The translations under genes were made by a program, and so were the position numbers. Positions 1 through 9,269 of a stretch of 64,000 bases of DNA are shown here, piece after piece (within the stretch, counting starts at the first letter, position 1; every line of letters begins with the position of its first letter). Below the pieces are notes generated by a model. That model did no database searches. It saw only the letters and a list, made by a program, of their open reading frames with translations, and was not told the DNA's origin. The stretch lies in contig CALSPC010000007.1 in NCBI GenBank assembly GCA_943788135.1, positions 124,001-188,000 on the forward strand. Direction: 5' to 3'. This stretch comes from an uncultured Paracoccaceae bacterium. GTDB taxonomy: Bacteria > Bacteroidota > Bacteroidia > Flavobacteriales > Flavobacteriaceae.

Positions 1-2
1 CT

Positions 3-149
3 TTAATTGATAAAGAAAATACAGTCGTTTTGTATAGTGGTGACGCTGTGGTATGGATCGTAAACAGGCGAGCAGATCAACGCTTTTTAGCCACTCAAAA
101 CAGTCCTAAAATTTTAAAACTAGTTATAGAACATAATGCCCATAGTTAA
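3..149 (+). CDS. tilS: tRNA(Ile)-lysidine synthase, C-terminal end (partial)
   Basis: An open frame enters from the left edge and runs 48 codons to TAA at 147-149, overlapping the next start by 14 bases. The visible tail contains the stretch VVWIVNRRADQRF followed by a lysine-containing end. This resembles the C-terminal domain of bacterial TilS, whose last residues typically read W-I-V-x-R-x-D-x-R-F. TilS converts the wobble cytidine of tRNA-Ile(CAU) to lysidine in the cytoplasm. The N-type PP-loop ATPase domain lies outside the window, so the call rests on the short C-terminal signature alone. The overlap with the hydrolase gene suggests translational coupling. Confidence 0.6.
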   Translation, partial: LIDKENTVVLYSGDAVVWIVNRRADQRFLATQNSPKILKLVIEHNAHS

Positions 150-1095
150 TAGCACTTTTAAAGCACATTTCAGATTTCGTAGCGGGTTTATATCCACGGT
201 TTATTCAGGCTTAATTCGCCGTTTAAAAATCAACCAAACACGAGAACGTATCACACTTAGAGATGGTGATTTTATTGATTTGGATTGGAGCTATAGTTCC
301 ACTCCTTCAAAATCTGTCATTATTTTGTTTCATGGCTTGGAAGGTCATGGACAACGGCCATATATCACAGGTCCGGCATTACATTTTAATGCCAATAATA
401 GTGATGCAATTTGTGTTAATTTTCGCTGTTGTAGCGGGGAGTTAAACCGCTACTACACAAGTTATCACTCTGGAAAAACTGACGATGTTGAGGATATTAT
501 TAACTATGTGGTTTCTTTAAATAAATACGATTCAATTTTCTTAAAAGGGATTAGTCTAGGAGGCAATATTCTTTTAAAATATTTAGGAGATGGATCAAAA
601 GTGCCAACGCAAGTAAAAGCGGCTATGGCCGTCTCTGTACCTTGTGATTTAGCGGGGTCAGCAAAAGCTTTACATACGTTTAAAAATTTTCCTTATCACA
701 CTAGTTTCAAGTGGGGGCTTGTCAAGCGTTTAAAGTTAAAACAAAAGCAGTTTCCAGAAGCTATTACCAAAGCTAAAATAAAATCAATCAAAACATTAAA
801 TGATTTTGACGAGGTATATTCATCGCGTGCTCATGGTTTTAAAAATGCACAAGACTATTATGAAAAATGCAGTAGTCTCCAATTCTTAAACGCAATTAAA
901 ATTCCTGTGTTAATATTAAATGCGTTAAACGATTCTTTTTTGTCGGAAGCATGTTTCCCATTTGAAGCTGCTAAAAGTAATCCAAATATATTTTTAGAAA
1001 CGCCAAAACACGGTGGGCACGTTGGTTTTATAAATTGTGGAGGCTATTATTATAATGAAACTCGTGCATTAGAGTTTTTTCTAGAATGTAAGTAA
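136..1095 (+). CDS. YheT-like alpha/beta hydrolase
   Basis: This is a 319-residue cytoplasmic alpha/beta hydrolase of the YheT/COG0429 type. The oxyanion-side motif LFHGLEGHGQRPY is at residues 64-76. The nucleophile elbow GISLGGN (Ser140) is followed by a probable acid in NALNDSF and a histidine in HGGHVGF near the C-terminus, so the catalytic triad appears complete. Family members are esterase-like, but the natural substrate is not established. The start overlaps the upstream tilS end by 14 bases. The 3' end overlaps the convergent maf gene by 15 bases, leaving no room for a separate terminator. Confidence 0.85.
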   Translation: MPIVNSTFKAHFRFRSGFISTVYSGLIRRLKINQTRERITLRDGDFIDLDWSYSSTPSKSVIILFHGLEGHGQRPYITGPALHFNANNSDAICVNFRCCSGELNRYYTSYHSGKTDDVEDIINYVVSLNKYDSIFLKGISLGGNILLKYLGDGSKVPTQVKAAMAVSVPCDLAGSAKALHTFKNFPYHTSFKWGLVKRLKLKQKQFPEAITKAKIKSIKTLNDFDEVYSSRAHGFKNAQDYYEKCSSLQFLNAIKIPVLILNALNDSFLSEACFPFEAAKSNPNIFLETPKHGGHVGFINCGGYYYNETRALEFFLECK

Positions 1096-1662
1096 CGTCT
1101 TGTAAATGTGGTCCATAGGAAACCCCATAACGTTAAAATAGGAGCCTTCAATTTTGGTAACTCCAACTTGTCCAATCCAATCCTGAATACCGTAAGCACC
1201 CGCCTTATCAAGCACCTTAAAGTTATTAATATAGTACCAAATTTCTTCATCACTTAGAGGCTTGAATGTTACTTTGGTTATCGAATTTATAGTTTTTTCA
1301 GCCCTAATGGATTTAAAACATACAGAAGTAATAACTTCATGTGTTTGCCCGCTTAGCGCTTTTAGCATTTCAAAAGCATCCGTGTTATCTTTTGGTTTTC
1401 CGAGAGCACTTTCATTATGCCATACAATGGTATCGCTTGTAATAAGGATATCATTAGGGGTTAGTTCATCTACAAAAGGCATCGATTTTAGCTGTGCTAA
1501 ATAGTCCGATATTTCAAAGTGACGAAGCCTATCAGGATATTCTTCTTTTACAGGTTTGATTCGGATTTCAAAATCAAGACCTAAACCTTTAATAAGTTCT
1601 TGCCTCCTAGGAGAAGAAGACGCTAAAATGATGTGTCTAGATTTTAAAATTTCTGCAAGCAT
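1081..1662 (-). CDS. maf: Maf family nucleotide pyrophosphatase
   Basis: This 193-residue protein carries the Maf signature: ASSSPRRQEL at residues 14-23, a central SDTIV (Asp77, the expected catalytic acid) and a GKPKD/ITSVC segment. Maf proteins hydrolyse non-canonical or excess nucleoside triphosphates such as dTTP/UTP to monophosphates, and were once called septum-formation inhibitors. Length and motif order are normal. The gene is the third in a minus-strand group (DUF2520 gene, KdsC-like gene, maf). It lies 10 bases after the phosphatase stop, so the three are probably co-transcribed. Its last 15 bases overlap the convergent hydrolase gene. Confidence 0.9.
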   Translation of the reverse strand: MLAEILKSRHIILASSSPRRQELIKGLGLDFEIRIKPVKEEYPDRLRHFEISDYLAQLKSMPFVDELTPNDILITSDTIVWHNESALGKPKDNTDAFEMLKALSGQTHEVITSVCFKSIRAEKTINSITKVTFKPLSDEEIWYYINNFKVLDKAGAYGIQDWIGQVGVTKIEGSYFNVMGFPMDHIYKTLLTF

Positions 1663-1672
1663 TTGTTAGAAT

Positions 1673-2203
1673 TTAGTCATATTGCGCATCAAATCCCTTC
1701 ATCCAAAAACCTTGAACTTTTAGGACTTGTTCTATAATATCACGAGCTGCGCCTGCACCTCCATTTTTATGAGAAATATATTTTGCAACGGCCTTCACTT
1801 CAGGGACAGCATCCTGAGGACAGCTGGGAAGTCCAACCAATTTCATTGGAGGAATATCAGGAATATCATCGCCCATATAAATTACATTTTTGGCATTTAA
1901 CTGGTATTTGTCAAACAATTTATTAAGATGAACAACCTTGTCGTGTGCGCCTAGGCTAATTTCTGTTATACCTAAACCTTCAAGGCGTTTGCGAACACCT
2001 TCATTTTTGCCTCCAGAAATAATACAGACCAAAAGGCCAGAATCTACTGCTGTTTTTAAGGCAAACCCATCTCTTGTGCTCATTTTGCGAAGCATTTCGC
2101 CTTCTGATGTGACTAAGACAGAGGAATCGGTGAGTACACCATCGACGTCGAAAATAAATGCCTCAATAGCGTTTAAATACTCTTTATAATTTTTTGAATC
2201 CAT
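1673..2203 (-). CDS. kdsC: KdsC-like HAD phosphatase
   Basis: A HAD-superfamily C0 phosphatase of 176 residues from the ATG at 2201-2203. Motif I FDVDGVLTD (Asp19 and Asp21) lies near the N-terminus, the second motif is in CIISGG, and the metal-binding MGDDIPD lies near residue 120. This matches 3-deoxy-D-manno-octulosonate-8-phosphate phosphatase, the penultimate step of Kdo formation for lipopolysaccharide. A longer in-frame start at 2266 would extend 83 bases into the preceding gene and add 21 residues that are not family-like, so 2203 was chosen. That start still overlaps the upstream stop by 20 bases. A related sugar-phosphate phosphatase is possible. Confidence 0.82.
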   Translation of the reverse strand: MDSKNYKEYLNAIEAFIFDVDGVLTDSSVLVTSEGEMLRKMSTRDGFALKTAVDSGLLVCIISGGKNEGVRKRLEGLGITEISLGAHDKVVHLNKLFDKYQLNAKNVIYMGDDIPDIPPMKLVGLPSCPQDAVPEVKAVAKYISHKNGGAGAARDIIEQVLKVQGFWMKGFDAQYD

Positions 2204-2954
2204 GTGTGGTTTGTATTGATTGTGTAAGTTGCTTATAAATTGATTGATATTCGGGGTGATTTTCAAGCGTTCGTAAATGATGATTTATAGTAACATGGTC
2301 ATTGCGTTTTGCAGGACCTGTTTGTGCATTGTAAGGCGATGTATGTTGTATTTTTTTTGCAGTTTCTAAAATTAAGGGTTTCAAGATTTCAAAATTAATA
2401 TTTTTTGAATCCGATAATTCATGAGCAATTCGATACAATTGGTTAGTGAAATTATTAATAAACACTGCTGATAAATGTAAAGCCTGACGTTGTTCAGTAT
2501 TGATCATATAATAAGGACTTCCCATTGCAGAGGCAAGACGTTGAAGTAATTTAGAATCGTCTTTGTTTAGTGTTTCTATACAGAACGGAACGTCCGAAAA
2601 ATGCAACTCAGAAGTTGCCGAAAATGTTTGAAGCGGATAAAACACGCCTCTTCGGAGCTTTAGGTCTAACTGTTTCATAGCCACAGTGCCAGAAGTATGC
2701 ACGACCAATCGATTTTCGAAAGGAAGTTGAGCAGACAGTGCTGAAACGGCTTTATCACTAACCGCAATAATGTACACATCTGCCAGTCTCAATTGTTCTA
2801 AATCGTGGCATAATTCTACAGCATTAACCACTGATTTAATGGCTTTTGGATTTCGACAATACCATTGCACCAAGTTTATGTGTTCTGCAGCCTGTATAGC
2901 TTTCACTAAATGAGTTCCTACATTTCCTGCTCCTAAAATTACGACAGATATCAT
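2184..2954 (-). CDS. Rossmann-like and DUF2520 domain protein
   Basis: A 256-residue protein that opens with a dinucleotide-binding fold, ILGAGNVGTH (residues 6-15). This leads into a helical second domain typical of DUF2520 proteins, with conserved segments such as ALHLSAVFINNFTN and GPAKRND. The architecture resembles F420/NADP oxidoreductases and 6-phosphogluconate dehydrogenase-like enzymes. The reaction is unknown and no substrate is assigned here. It is the first gene of the minus-strand group that continues into the KdsC-like phosphatase and maf, with a 20-base overlap to the next start. Confidence 0.78.
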   Translation of the reverse strand: MISVVILGAGNVGTHLVKAIQAAEHINLVQWYCRNPKAIKSVVNAVELCHDLEQLRLADVYIIAVSDKAVSALSAQLPFENRLVVHTSGTVAMKQLDLKLRRGVFYPLQTFSATSELHFSDVPFCIETLNKDDSKLLQRLASAMGSPYYMINTEQRQALHLSAVFINNFTNQLYRIAHELSDSKNINFEILKPLILETAKKIQHTSPYNAQTGPAKRNDHVTINHHLRTLENHPEYQSIYKQLTQSIQTTHGFKKL

Positions 2955-3071
2955 TCAGCTAAAATAAACAAGTAATTGGTCATTTGAAAGTTTATACAAC
3001 TCAATGCCAATTTTTTATTAAAATTACTGTTAAAACCAATTAACATAAATGAATTTTCCTATTAAATTAGG

Positions 3072-3079
3072 TACATTTG
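3072..3079 (+). promoter_or_regulatory. Bacteroidota-type -7 element before ccsBA
   Basis: TACATTTG matches the Bacteroidota consensus TAnnTTTG and ends 26 bases before the ccsBA start codon. I see no clear TTG element at the expected -33 distance, so the call rests on the -7 motif and its position. Confidence 0.5.
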
Positions 3080-3105
3080 CATTTCAATAATCGCACCTAT
3101 TAAGA

Positions 3106-6100
3106 ATGCAAAAAAAACTGTCTAATTTACTTTTTTCAACACGTTTAACAGGAATACTTTTTATTGTTTATGCTGCTGCTATGGCTGTTGGAACATTTAT
3201 GGATCAAGGCCAAAGTACTTCACCAACGCCGTACTCCCGAACACTGATCTATAATGCGTGGTGGTTTGAAGCTATTATGGTCGTATTTATTGTGAATTTT
3301 ATTGGAAATATTTTTAGATATCGATTATTGAGAAAAGAAAAATGGGCGACACTTACTTTGCATCTGTCGTTTATCTGTATTCTTTTTGGTGCTTTTTTGA
3401 CGCGTTATCATGGATATGAGGGGATGATGTCAATTAGAGAAGGCGCTACTGAAAACACATTTTTATCTGAAAAAACCTATTTAACAACTTATATTGACGG
3501 CGATTTTGAAATTAATGGTCAACTTCAACGTCGTGTTCATGAAGATGTTGTTGATTTTTCACCTCGATTAACAAACGACTACCATTTAAAAACCTCGTAC
3601 AGTACAACTCCAATTTCAATTGAATTAGTTGATTTTATTGCTGGAGCTGAAGAGGATATTATCCCTGCCGATGTTGGCGATTATTATTTAAAAATTGTAG
3701 AAGCTGGTGATGGAGCTCCCCATAATCATTTCCTTAAACTAGGGCAGGTCAGTAGTATCCACAACGTATTGTATGCCTTAAATAAACCAACTGAAGGCGC
3801 TATTAATATTACCTATTCAGACACGGATTTAACCATACAATCGCCATATGAGGGCGAGTACATGACCATGGCGTCTGGAACGCAAGGACGATTAATTAAA
3901 GACAGTATTCAACCCCTTATGTTACGCTCGCGTTATATTATCGGTAATCAAGCAATTGTTTTTCCTAAACCAGTCATAAAAGGTCAATTTGATATCGTTA
4001 AAAAATCAAAACTACTTAAAGGTGATGAAGATGGAATTGCATTAAAAATTACAGCTAACGGTAGTACTAAAACCGTAAAATTGCTAGGAGGGAAGGGCTC
4101 TAACAATCCATTTAAGCAAATAGAAGTTGGTGGCTTGGAATTTAATTTCAAATACGGGTCTAAACTTTTAGAACTTCCTTTTGAAGTTAAACTCAATGAT
4201 TTCATCGCTGAACGTTACCCTGGCACTGAAAAAAGCTATTCCTCATTTGAAAGTAAAGTAACCGTTTTTGATACTGAGCAAGACGATTTTGACTTTCATA
4301 TCTATATGAATAACATCTTAAATCATCGCGGGTATAAATTCTTTCAAGCGAGTTTTGATCCCGATGAAAAAGGTACAGTTTTATCTGTAAATCATGATTA
4401 TTGGGGAACTTGGTTCACTTATCTTGGGTATTATTTATTGTATTTTGGTTTGATGGCAATTTTAATCTCCAAAAATGCACGCATGGAATCATTACGCCGT
4501 CAACTCGATAAAATCAAGAAGAAGAAATCCAAACTAGTGATGCTTGTTTTATTCATGTTTTCATTGAATGGATTTTCACAAACTCCGCATACTTCAGACC
4601 ATAATAATGTCCGTCCTTCAACACTCCAACTCGATTCTATTTTAAAACTAAATATTACTCCTGTTAGTGAAACTGACCGTTTGGGCCAATTGGTGATTCA
4701 AGACGCGGATGGTCGAATGAAACCTGTAAACACATATGCTTCTGAACTCCTTCGGAAATTAAGCAAAAAAGATACGTATAACGACTTTGATGCCAATCAA
4801 GTATTTTTGTCGATGCAAGAAAGTCCACAGCTTTGGTATAACGTTCCAATTATTTTTTTAAAAGCTAAAAAAGCCGATACGATTCGTACACTTTTAGGTT
4901 TAAAGAACACAGCCAAATACGCCGCTTTAGTGGATTTTTTAGACCCTAACTTAAATTATAAATTAGGGCCTTATTTGGACGATGCATACAGTGCTCAAGT
5001 ACCAACAGCTATTCAAAAAATATTTAAAGAAACGGATCAACGCGTGAGTTTGTTATTCAACATACTTGAAGGCAGTACGCTACGTTTATTTCCTATTCCA
5101 GATGATGAAAATAACAAATGGGTGTCTTCAAATGAATTTAGGGAAGGTGCCTACAAGCTACAAGATTCTCTTTACGGAAATTTTATCAAAACAGGATTTA
5201 TGGCCTATATGGCCACCCTTCAAAAAGATAAAGTTTTAGGAGTCGATTTTTCTAAAAGTCAACAATTGTTAGACGCGATTAAAAAAACGCAAATAAAATA
5301 TGGTGGAGACACTATGCTTTCAGAAGACAAAATCAAAACAGAAGTTCTCTATAACCGCTATGATATTTTCAAAAAACTATTTGAATATTATATGTATGCT
5401 AGTACTTTAATGTTTTTGCTGTTAATATTTCAGATTTTCAAAGACCGCAGTACATACATCAATCTATCAGTCAAAATTTTTAAATATACAATTTTGGGTC
5501 TATTTGTACTCCACTCCTTAGGACTTATAGCTCGTTGGTATATTTCAGGACATGCGCCTTGGAGTGATGCCTATGAATCGATGATTTATGTGGCTTGGGC
5601 TACTATGGCTTTTGGCGTAATGTTAGGACTTAAAAGCGATTTAACCTTTGCATCTACCGCCTTTGTAACTGCTATGATTCTTATGATTGCCCACTGGAAT
5701 TGGATGGATCCCTCTATTGGAAACCTTCAGCCAGTTTTGGATAGTTATTGGTTAATGATTCACGTGGCCATTATTGTAGGTAGTTATGGGCCGTTAACTC
5801 TTGGGATGATTTTAGGATTGATTACGTTGTTACTAATGATTTTAACAACCTCTAAAAACAAAGAGAAGATGGCGCTAAACATCAAAGAATTGACCATTAT
5901 CAATGAAATGGCACTAACGGTTGGATTAGTTATGCTAACTATTGGGAATTTTTTAGGGGGGATGTGGGCTAATGAAAGTTGGGGCCGTTATTGGGGATGG
6001 GATCCCAAAGAAACATGGGCATTAATCAGTATTATGATTTATGCTTTTGTAATTCACATGCGATTGATTCCCGGCTTGCGGAGTCGATTTGGATTTAGTG

Positions 6101-6297
6101 TTGCTTCAGTTTTAGCGTTTGGAAGTATTATGATGACCTATTTCGGAGTGAATTTTTACCTTGCAGGCTTGCATTCCTACGCCAAAGATGATCAAGAAAT
6201 AAGTGTTTCATATATACTATCAGCACTCGTAATTATCACGCTACTCTCTGTGTTTGCCTACAGAAAACACCTGAAATATTTCAAGATAAAATCTTAA
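3106..6297 (+). CDS. ccsBA: Cytochrome c biogenesis protein CcsBA (ResB-ResC fusion)
   Basis: This 1063-residue polytopic membrane protein joins a ResB/CcsB-like N-terminal half to a CcsA/ResC-like C-terminal half. The N-terminal half has membrane segments near residues 12-30, 52-72 and 84-100 and a large periplasmic loop. After a transmembrane break around residues 440-490 comes a second periplasmic stretch, then about eight helices. The haem-binding WWD region GRYWGWDPKETW is near residues 957-968. Candidate haem-ligand histidines are in SGHAPWSDAYES and in MIHVAII. System II CcsBA exports haem and attaches it to CxxCH cytochromes. Fused forms are common in Bacteroidota. It stands alone with its own -7 element, and its stop abuts the convergent HAD gene. 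Confidence 0.92.
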   Translation: MQKKLSNLLFSTRLTGILFIVYAAAMAVGTFMDQGQSTSPTPYSRTLIYNAWWFEAIMVVFIVNFIGNIFRYRLLRKEKWATLTLHLSFICILFGAFLTRYHGYEGMMSIREGATENTFLSEKTYLTTYIDGDFEINGQLQRRVHEDVVDFSPRLTNDYHLKTSYSTTPISIELVDFIAGAEEDIIPADVGDYYLKIVEAGDGAPHNHFLKLGQVSSIHNVLYALNKPTEGAINITYSDTDLTIQSPYEGEYMTMASGTQGRLIKDSIQPLMLRSRYIIGNQAIVFPKPVIKGQFDIVKKSKLLKGDEDGIALKITANGSTKTVKLLGGKGSNNPFKQIEVGGLEFNFKYGSKLLELPFEVKLNDFIAERYPGTEKSYSSFESKVTVFDTEQDDFDFHIYMNNILNHRGYKFFQASFDPDEKGTVLSVNHDYWGTWFTYLGYYLLYFGLMAILISKNARMESLRRQLDKIKKKKSKLVMLVLFMFSLNGFSQTPHTSDHNNVRPSTLQLDSILKLNITPVSETDRLGQLVIQDADGRMKPVNTYASELLRKLSKKDTYNDFDANQVFLSMQESPQLWYNVPIIFLKAKKADTIRTLLGLKNTAKYAALVDFLDPNLNYKLGPYLDDAYSAQVPTAIQKIFKETDQRVSLLFNILEGSTLRLFPIPDDENNKWVSSNEFREGAYKLQDSLYGNFIKTGFMAYMATLQKDKVLGVDFSKSQQLLDAIKKTQIKYGGDTMLSEDKIKTEVLYNRYDIFKKLFEYYMYASTLMFLLLIFQIFKDRSTYINLSVKIFKYTILGLFVLHSLGLIARWYISGHAPWSDAYESMIYVAWATMAFGVMLGLKSDLTFASTAFVTAMILMIAHWNWMDPSIGNLQPVLDSYWLMIHVAIIVGSYGPLTLGMILGLITLLLMILTTSKNKEKMALNIKELTIINEMALTVGLVMLTIGNFLGGMWANESWGRYWGWDPKETWALISIMIYAFVIHMRLIPGLRSRFGFSVASVLAFGSIMMTYFGVNFYLAGLHSYAKDDQEISVSYILSALVIITLLSVFAYRKHLKYFKIKS

Positions 6298-6954
6298 TTA
6301 AAAATTAGATTTAATTTTATCAAATGTGATGTCTTTATAGTCTGACACAAGAAGATCTGCCCGTGTATAGTCTTGATCTTTAGAATGTGTACTCTTGTAA
6401 GCTATGCAAAAGATATTCGCTTCTTTGGCAGCAATAATTCCATTGGTAGAATCTTCAATCACCACACATTCTGAAGGGGAAACGCCAGCAGCTTTGGCAG
6501 CATTAATGAAAATTTCAGGATGGGGTTTAGAGGCTTTCAAATCGGCACCGCTCAATTTATCTTTAAAATAAGGGTTTAGATCAAACCGCTTCATCACATT
6601 ATTGATTGTAAACATAGATGCAGAAGACGCAACCACTAAAGTTAATCCATTTGCATGATAATTTTTGATTAGATCTTCAACACCATCAAGGAGTTTGAGG
6701 TCTGGATCTTCAAAAAATAACTTTGTAAAATGAGCACGTTTGCCTTTTTCTAAAACAATGGGGTCCAAGGTTAAATTAAAATGTTTACAAAGAAATTCAC
6801 AAATACCTCTCGTAGATTGACCTGTAAAACTTCGATACATCGTGTCAGTTACCGTAATACCAACATCAGTAAACATCATTTTATAAGCCTTGTGGTGTAA
6901 AGGTTCAGTATCTACAATAACACCATCCATATCAAAAAGAACTGCTTTTAACAT
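6298..6954 (-). CDS. HAD phosphatase, beta-phosphoglucomutase-like
   Basis: A 218-residue HAD subfamily IA protein with motif I FDMDGVIVDTEPLH at residues 7-20 (nucleophile Asp8, acid Asp10). Motif II is VVASSAS, the lysine is in ASKPHPEIF, and the acidic motif is VIEDSTNGI. The helical cap and the T-E-P motif place it with beta-phosphoglucomutase/phosphoglycolate phosphatase-like enzymes. Substrates vary widely in this family, so a sugar phosphate is only the likely choice. It is a single minus-strand gene directly abutting the ccsBA stop. Confidence 0.85.
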   Translation of the reverse strand: MLKAVLFDMDGVIVDTEPLHHKAYKMMFTDVGITVTDTMYRSFTGQSTRGICEFLCKHFNLTLDPIVLEKGKRAHFTKLFFEDPDLKLLDGVEDLIKNYHANGLTLVVASSASMFTINNVMKRFDLNPYFKDKLSGADLKASKPHPEIFINAAKAAGVSPSECVVIEDSTNGIIAAKEANIFCIAYKSTHSKDQDYTRADLLVSDYKDITFDKIKSNF

Positions 6955-7059
6955 CGTATTTTTTTTACGAAGATAATAAATAGAACCGCTAAGATTTTAG
7001 AAATAAAGAGAGAATAAATAACAAATTTTTTATACTTTCGAATTAAATAAAATCAATCA

Positions 7060-7245
7060 ATGAAATTTCTTAAAACACTTGGACTTACCAACATTTTATT
7101 GCTTGCCTTATGTGCAATCATTATTTGTGTGTCTGAATACTTATTTATGACAGGTGAAGAGTTACATGGTATTTTTGTAGGGATCTGGGCTCCAATGCTT
7201 TTAGGTCTAATGATCTTCTTTAAACTTTTTCGTCTTGACCGCTAA
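7060..7245 (+). CDS. Small membrane protein of unknown function
   Basis: This 61-residue protein has two hydrophobic segments, about residues 8-27 (TNILLLALCAIIICVSEYL) and 38-56, joined by a short loop with TGEELHG. It ends in FRLDR. No known domain is recognised. The reading frame and start are supported by a TACTTTCG sequence 20 bases upstream, which resembles the clade's -7 element with one mismatch. It stands between a HAD gene and a PLP enzyme without close partners. It is probably an inner-membrane protein. Confidence 0.55.
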   Translation: MKFLKTLGLTNILLLALCAIIICVSEYLFMTGEELHGIFVGIWAPMLLGLMIFFKLFRLDR

Positions 7246-7299
7246 TACTATAGTTCTTTCGTTTTCTTTTTTTGTATCTGCATGTGTTGTCGTATGGGC

Positions 7300-7320
7300 A
7301 ATTGTTTTAATTAAACAATT
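7300..7320. repeat. AT-rich inverted repeat upstream of the PLP enzyme
   Basis: AATTGTTT (7300-7307) is mirrored by AAACAATT (7313-7320) with a five-base spacer. It lies 42 bases before the PLP-enzyme start. No U-run follows, so an operator is at least as likely as a weak terminator for the small membrane protein gene. No binding protein is assigned. Confidence 0.35.
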
Positions 7321-7362
7321 TAATGACATAGGCGATGACTAGCATGATTTTAATTTACCATT

Positions 7363-8517
7363 ATGAGTTCTAATAAACAAGGTATAAACACCATTTGCAC
7401 CCATTCCGGTGCTATTGAGGATGCTACTTTTAAAGGGAGTGTTTCTCCATTATATATGTCCACGTCTTTTGATTTTATGGATGTTGAAACGAAGCGTTAC
7501 CCGCGATATTTCAATACCCCTAATCAAGAATATTTATCAAAAAAAATAGCCGCTTTGGAACATGCTGAAGCTGCTCTAATTTTTGGTTCTGGAATGGCAG
7601 CCATTTCTTCGACATTGTTAACGTTTCTGAAATCGGGTGATCATGCGGTTATTCAAAATGATATTTACGGAGGAACACGAAATTTTATTGAATCACATTT
7701 CTCTAATTATGGTATAGAATATAGTTTTACTAAAGATTTGTCTGCACAATCTTTTGAAGACTGTATTCAACCAAACACTACATTAATTTATATTGAAACG
7801 CCTTCTAATCCGTTGTTAAAATTAGTGGACATATTTGCGATTGCCAAACTAGCAAAAAGTCGTCAAATTATTACAGCAGCAGATAATACCTTTGCTACAC
7901 CAATTGTTCAGAATCCTTTAGACCTTGGAATTGATATTGTTATGCATAGTGCTACAAAATATTTTGGAGGTCATAGTGATATTAGTGCAGGTGCAGTAGC
8001 GTCTTCTCAAGAGATTATGGATAAAATTTGGGATCTCGCAAAGGATTTTGGAGGCAATTTAAGTGATTACACTGTTTGGCTCCTCGAAAGAAGTATGAAA
8101 ACTTTAGGGATTCGTGTAAAAGCCCAACAGCGTAATGCTAAACGTTTAGCCAAATATTTACAAAAACATAACGCAGTCAAATCCGTATTCTACCCTGGAT
8201 TAAAATCGAATCCATACCATAGTTTAGCGAAAATTCAGATGAAAGGCTTTGGTGCAATGCTTTCTTTTGAACTAAAAGATAACTATGATTCAAATACGTT
8301 TCTGAAAGCTTTAAAACTTATAAAACCCTCTATGAGTTTAGCAGGCGTTGAAAGTACAATGCTTTTACCTTCTAAGGCTTCACATTCTTTACTTTCTGAA
8401 AATGATCGACTGAGCCAAGGTATCACAGATCAATTAATTCGTTTTTCGGTTGGTATTGAATCTAAAAAAGATTTAATTGATGATATAGATCAGGCGATTA
8501 CTTTAAGTAACGTTTAA
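7363..8517 (+). CDS. Cys/Met metabolism PLP-dependent enzyme (trans-sulfuration family)
   Basis: A 384-residue fold-type I PLP enzyme. The cofactor lysine is Lys199 in HSATKYFGGHSD. AADNTF (residues 172-177) supplies the PLP-nitrogen aspartate, and GSGMAAISS (75-83) the phosphate contacts. The family covers cystathionine gamma-synthase, cystathionine beta- or gamma-lyase and methionine gamma-lyase, and sequence alone does not separate these. It sits 17 bases before bshB1, whose bacillithiol product is built on cysteine. A cysteine-forming cystathionine gamma-lyase is therefore an attractive but unproven reading. Confidence 0.85.
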   Translation: MSSNKQGINTICTHSGAIEDATFKGSVSPLYMSTSFDFMDVETKRYPRYFNTPNQEYLSKKIAALEHAEAALIFGSGMAAISSTLLTFLKSGDHAVIQNDIYGGTRNFIESHFSNYGIEYSFTKDLSAQSFEDCIQPNTTLIYIETPSNPLLKLVDIFAIAKLAKSRQIITAADNTFATPIVQNPLDLGIDIVMHSATKYFGGHSDISAGAVASSQEIMDKIWDLAKDFGGNLSDYTVWLLERSMKTLGIRVKAQQRNAKRLAKYLQKHNAVKSVFYPGLKSNPYHSLAKIQMKGFGAMLSFELKDNYDSNTFLKALKLIKPSMSLAGVESTMLLPSKASHSLLSENDRLSQGITDQLIRFSVGIESKKDLIDDIDQAITLSNV

Positions 8518-8534
8518 AACCAAACCAAAACCAT

Positions 8535-9257
8535 ATGAAAATTGATATACTTGCTTTTGGTGCCCATCCTGACGATATTGAATTGAGTTGTGGAGGCACA
8601 CTTATCAAAGAAATTCAAAATGGTAAATCTGTTGTACTTATAGATTTAACAAAAGGGGAGTTGGGTACAAGAGGTACTGCGGAAACTCGAAAGGTTGAAG
8701 CTGCGAAAGCAGCCGATATTTTAGGGGTGTCACTTAGAGAAAATATGAATTTTTCAGATGGATTTTTAGTTAATGATAAAGCTCATCAGTTAGCGCTTAT
8801 TAAAAAAATCCGTCACTATCGTCCAGAAATTGTGTTGTGTAATGCAGTTGATGATCGCCATATAGACCATGGAGTCGCTAGTAAACTCGTCAGTGATGCG
8901 TGTTTTTTAAGCGGATTAATGAAAATAGAAACCTGTGTAGACGATTCAAACGAGATCCAACAGCCTTGGCGCCCAAAAACATTATACCATTATATCCAAT
9001 GGAAAATCCTTCAACCTGATTTTGTTGTAGATATTAGTGCTCAAATGGATAAGAAAATGGAAGCCGTTTTAGCGTATGCAACGCAATTCTATGACCCTAA
9101 GAGTCAGGCCCCTGAAACGCCTATTACTTCCAAAAACTTTGTAGAGAGTATACGGTATAGAGCTGCAGATTTGGGACGATTAACTGGAGTTTCCTATGCT
9201 GAAGGCTTTAATGTAGAACGACTTCCTGCTGTTGATTCGTTATTTGACTTAAAATAA
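8535..9257 (+). CDS. bshB1: Bacillithiol biosynthesis deacetylase BshB1
   Basis: This 240-residue zinc-dependent LmbE/PIG-L-type deacetylase starts with LAFGAHPDDIELSCGG. His11 and Asp14 are metal ligands, and the later DRHIDHG supplies a further histidine. The segment DLTKGELGTRGTAETR is characteristic of BshB1, which removes acetate from GlcNAc-malate during bacillithiol synthesis. Bacillithiol is the low-molecular-weight thiol of many Bacteroidota. Length is typical. It follows the PLP enzyme by 17 bases and was probably transcribed with it. bshA and bshC are not in the window. Confidence 0.93.
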   Translation: MKIDILAFGAHPDDIELSCGGTLIKEIQNGKSVVLIDLTKGELGTRGTAETRKVEAAKAADILGVSLRENMNFSDGFLVNDKAHQLALIKKIRHYRPEIVLCNAVDDRHIDHGVASKLVSDACFLSGLMKIETCVDDSNEIQQPWRPKTLYHYIQWKILQPDFVVDISAQMDKKMEAVLAYATQFYDPKSQAPETPITSKNFVESIRYRAADLGRLTGVSYAEGFNVERLPAVDSLFDLK

Positions 9258-9269
9258 TATAAAAAAGTG

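Noticed and set aside
6288-6312. Possible bidirectional terminator at the ccsBA/HAD convergent stops
   Set aside because: AAATCT/AGATTT gives only six AT-rich pairs with a long loop.
7246-7362. SAM or other riboswitch upstream of the sulfur-amino-acid enzyme
   Set aside because: The leader is only about 115 bases and shows just one simple AT-rich inverted repeat, with no multi-stem core.
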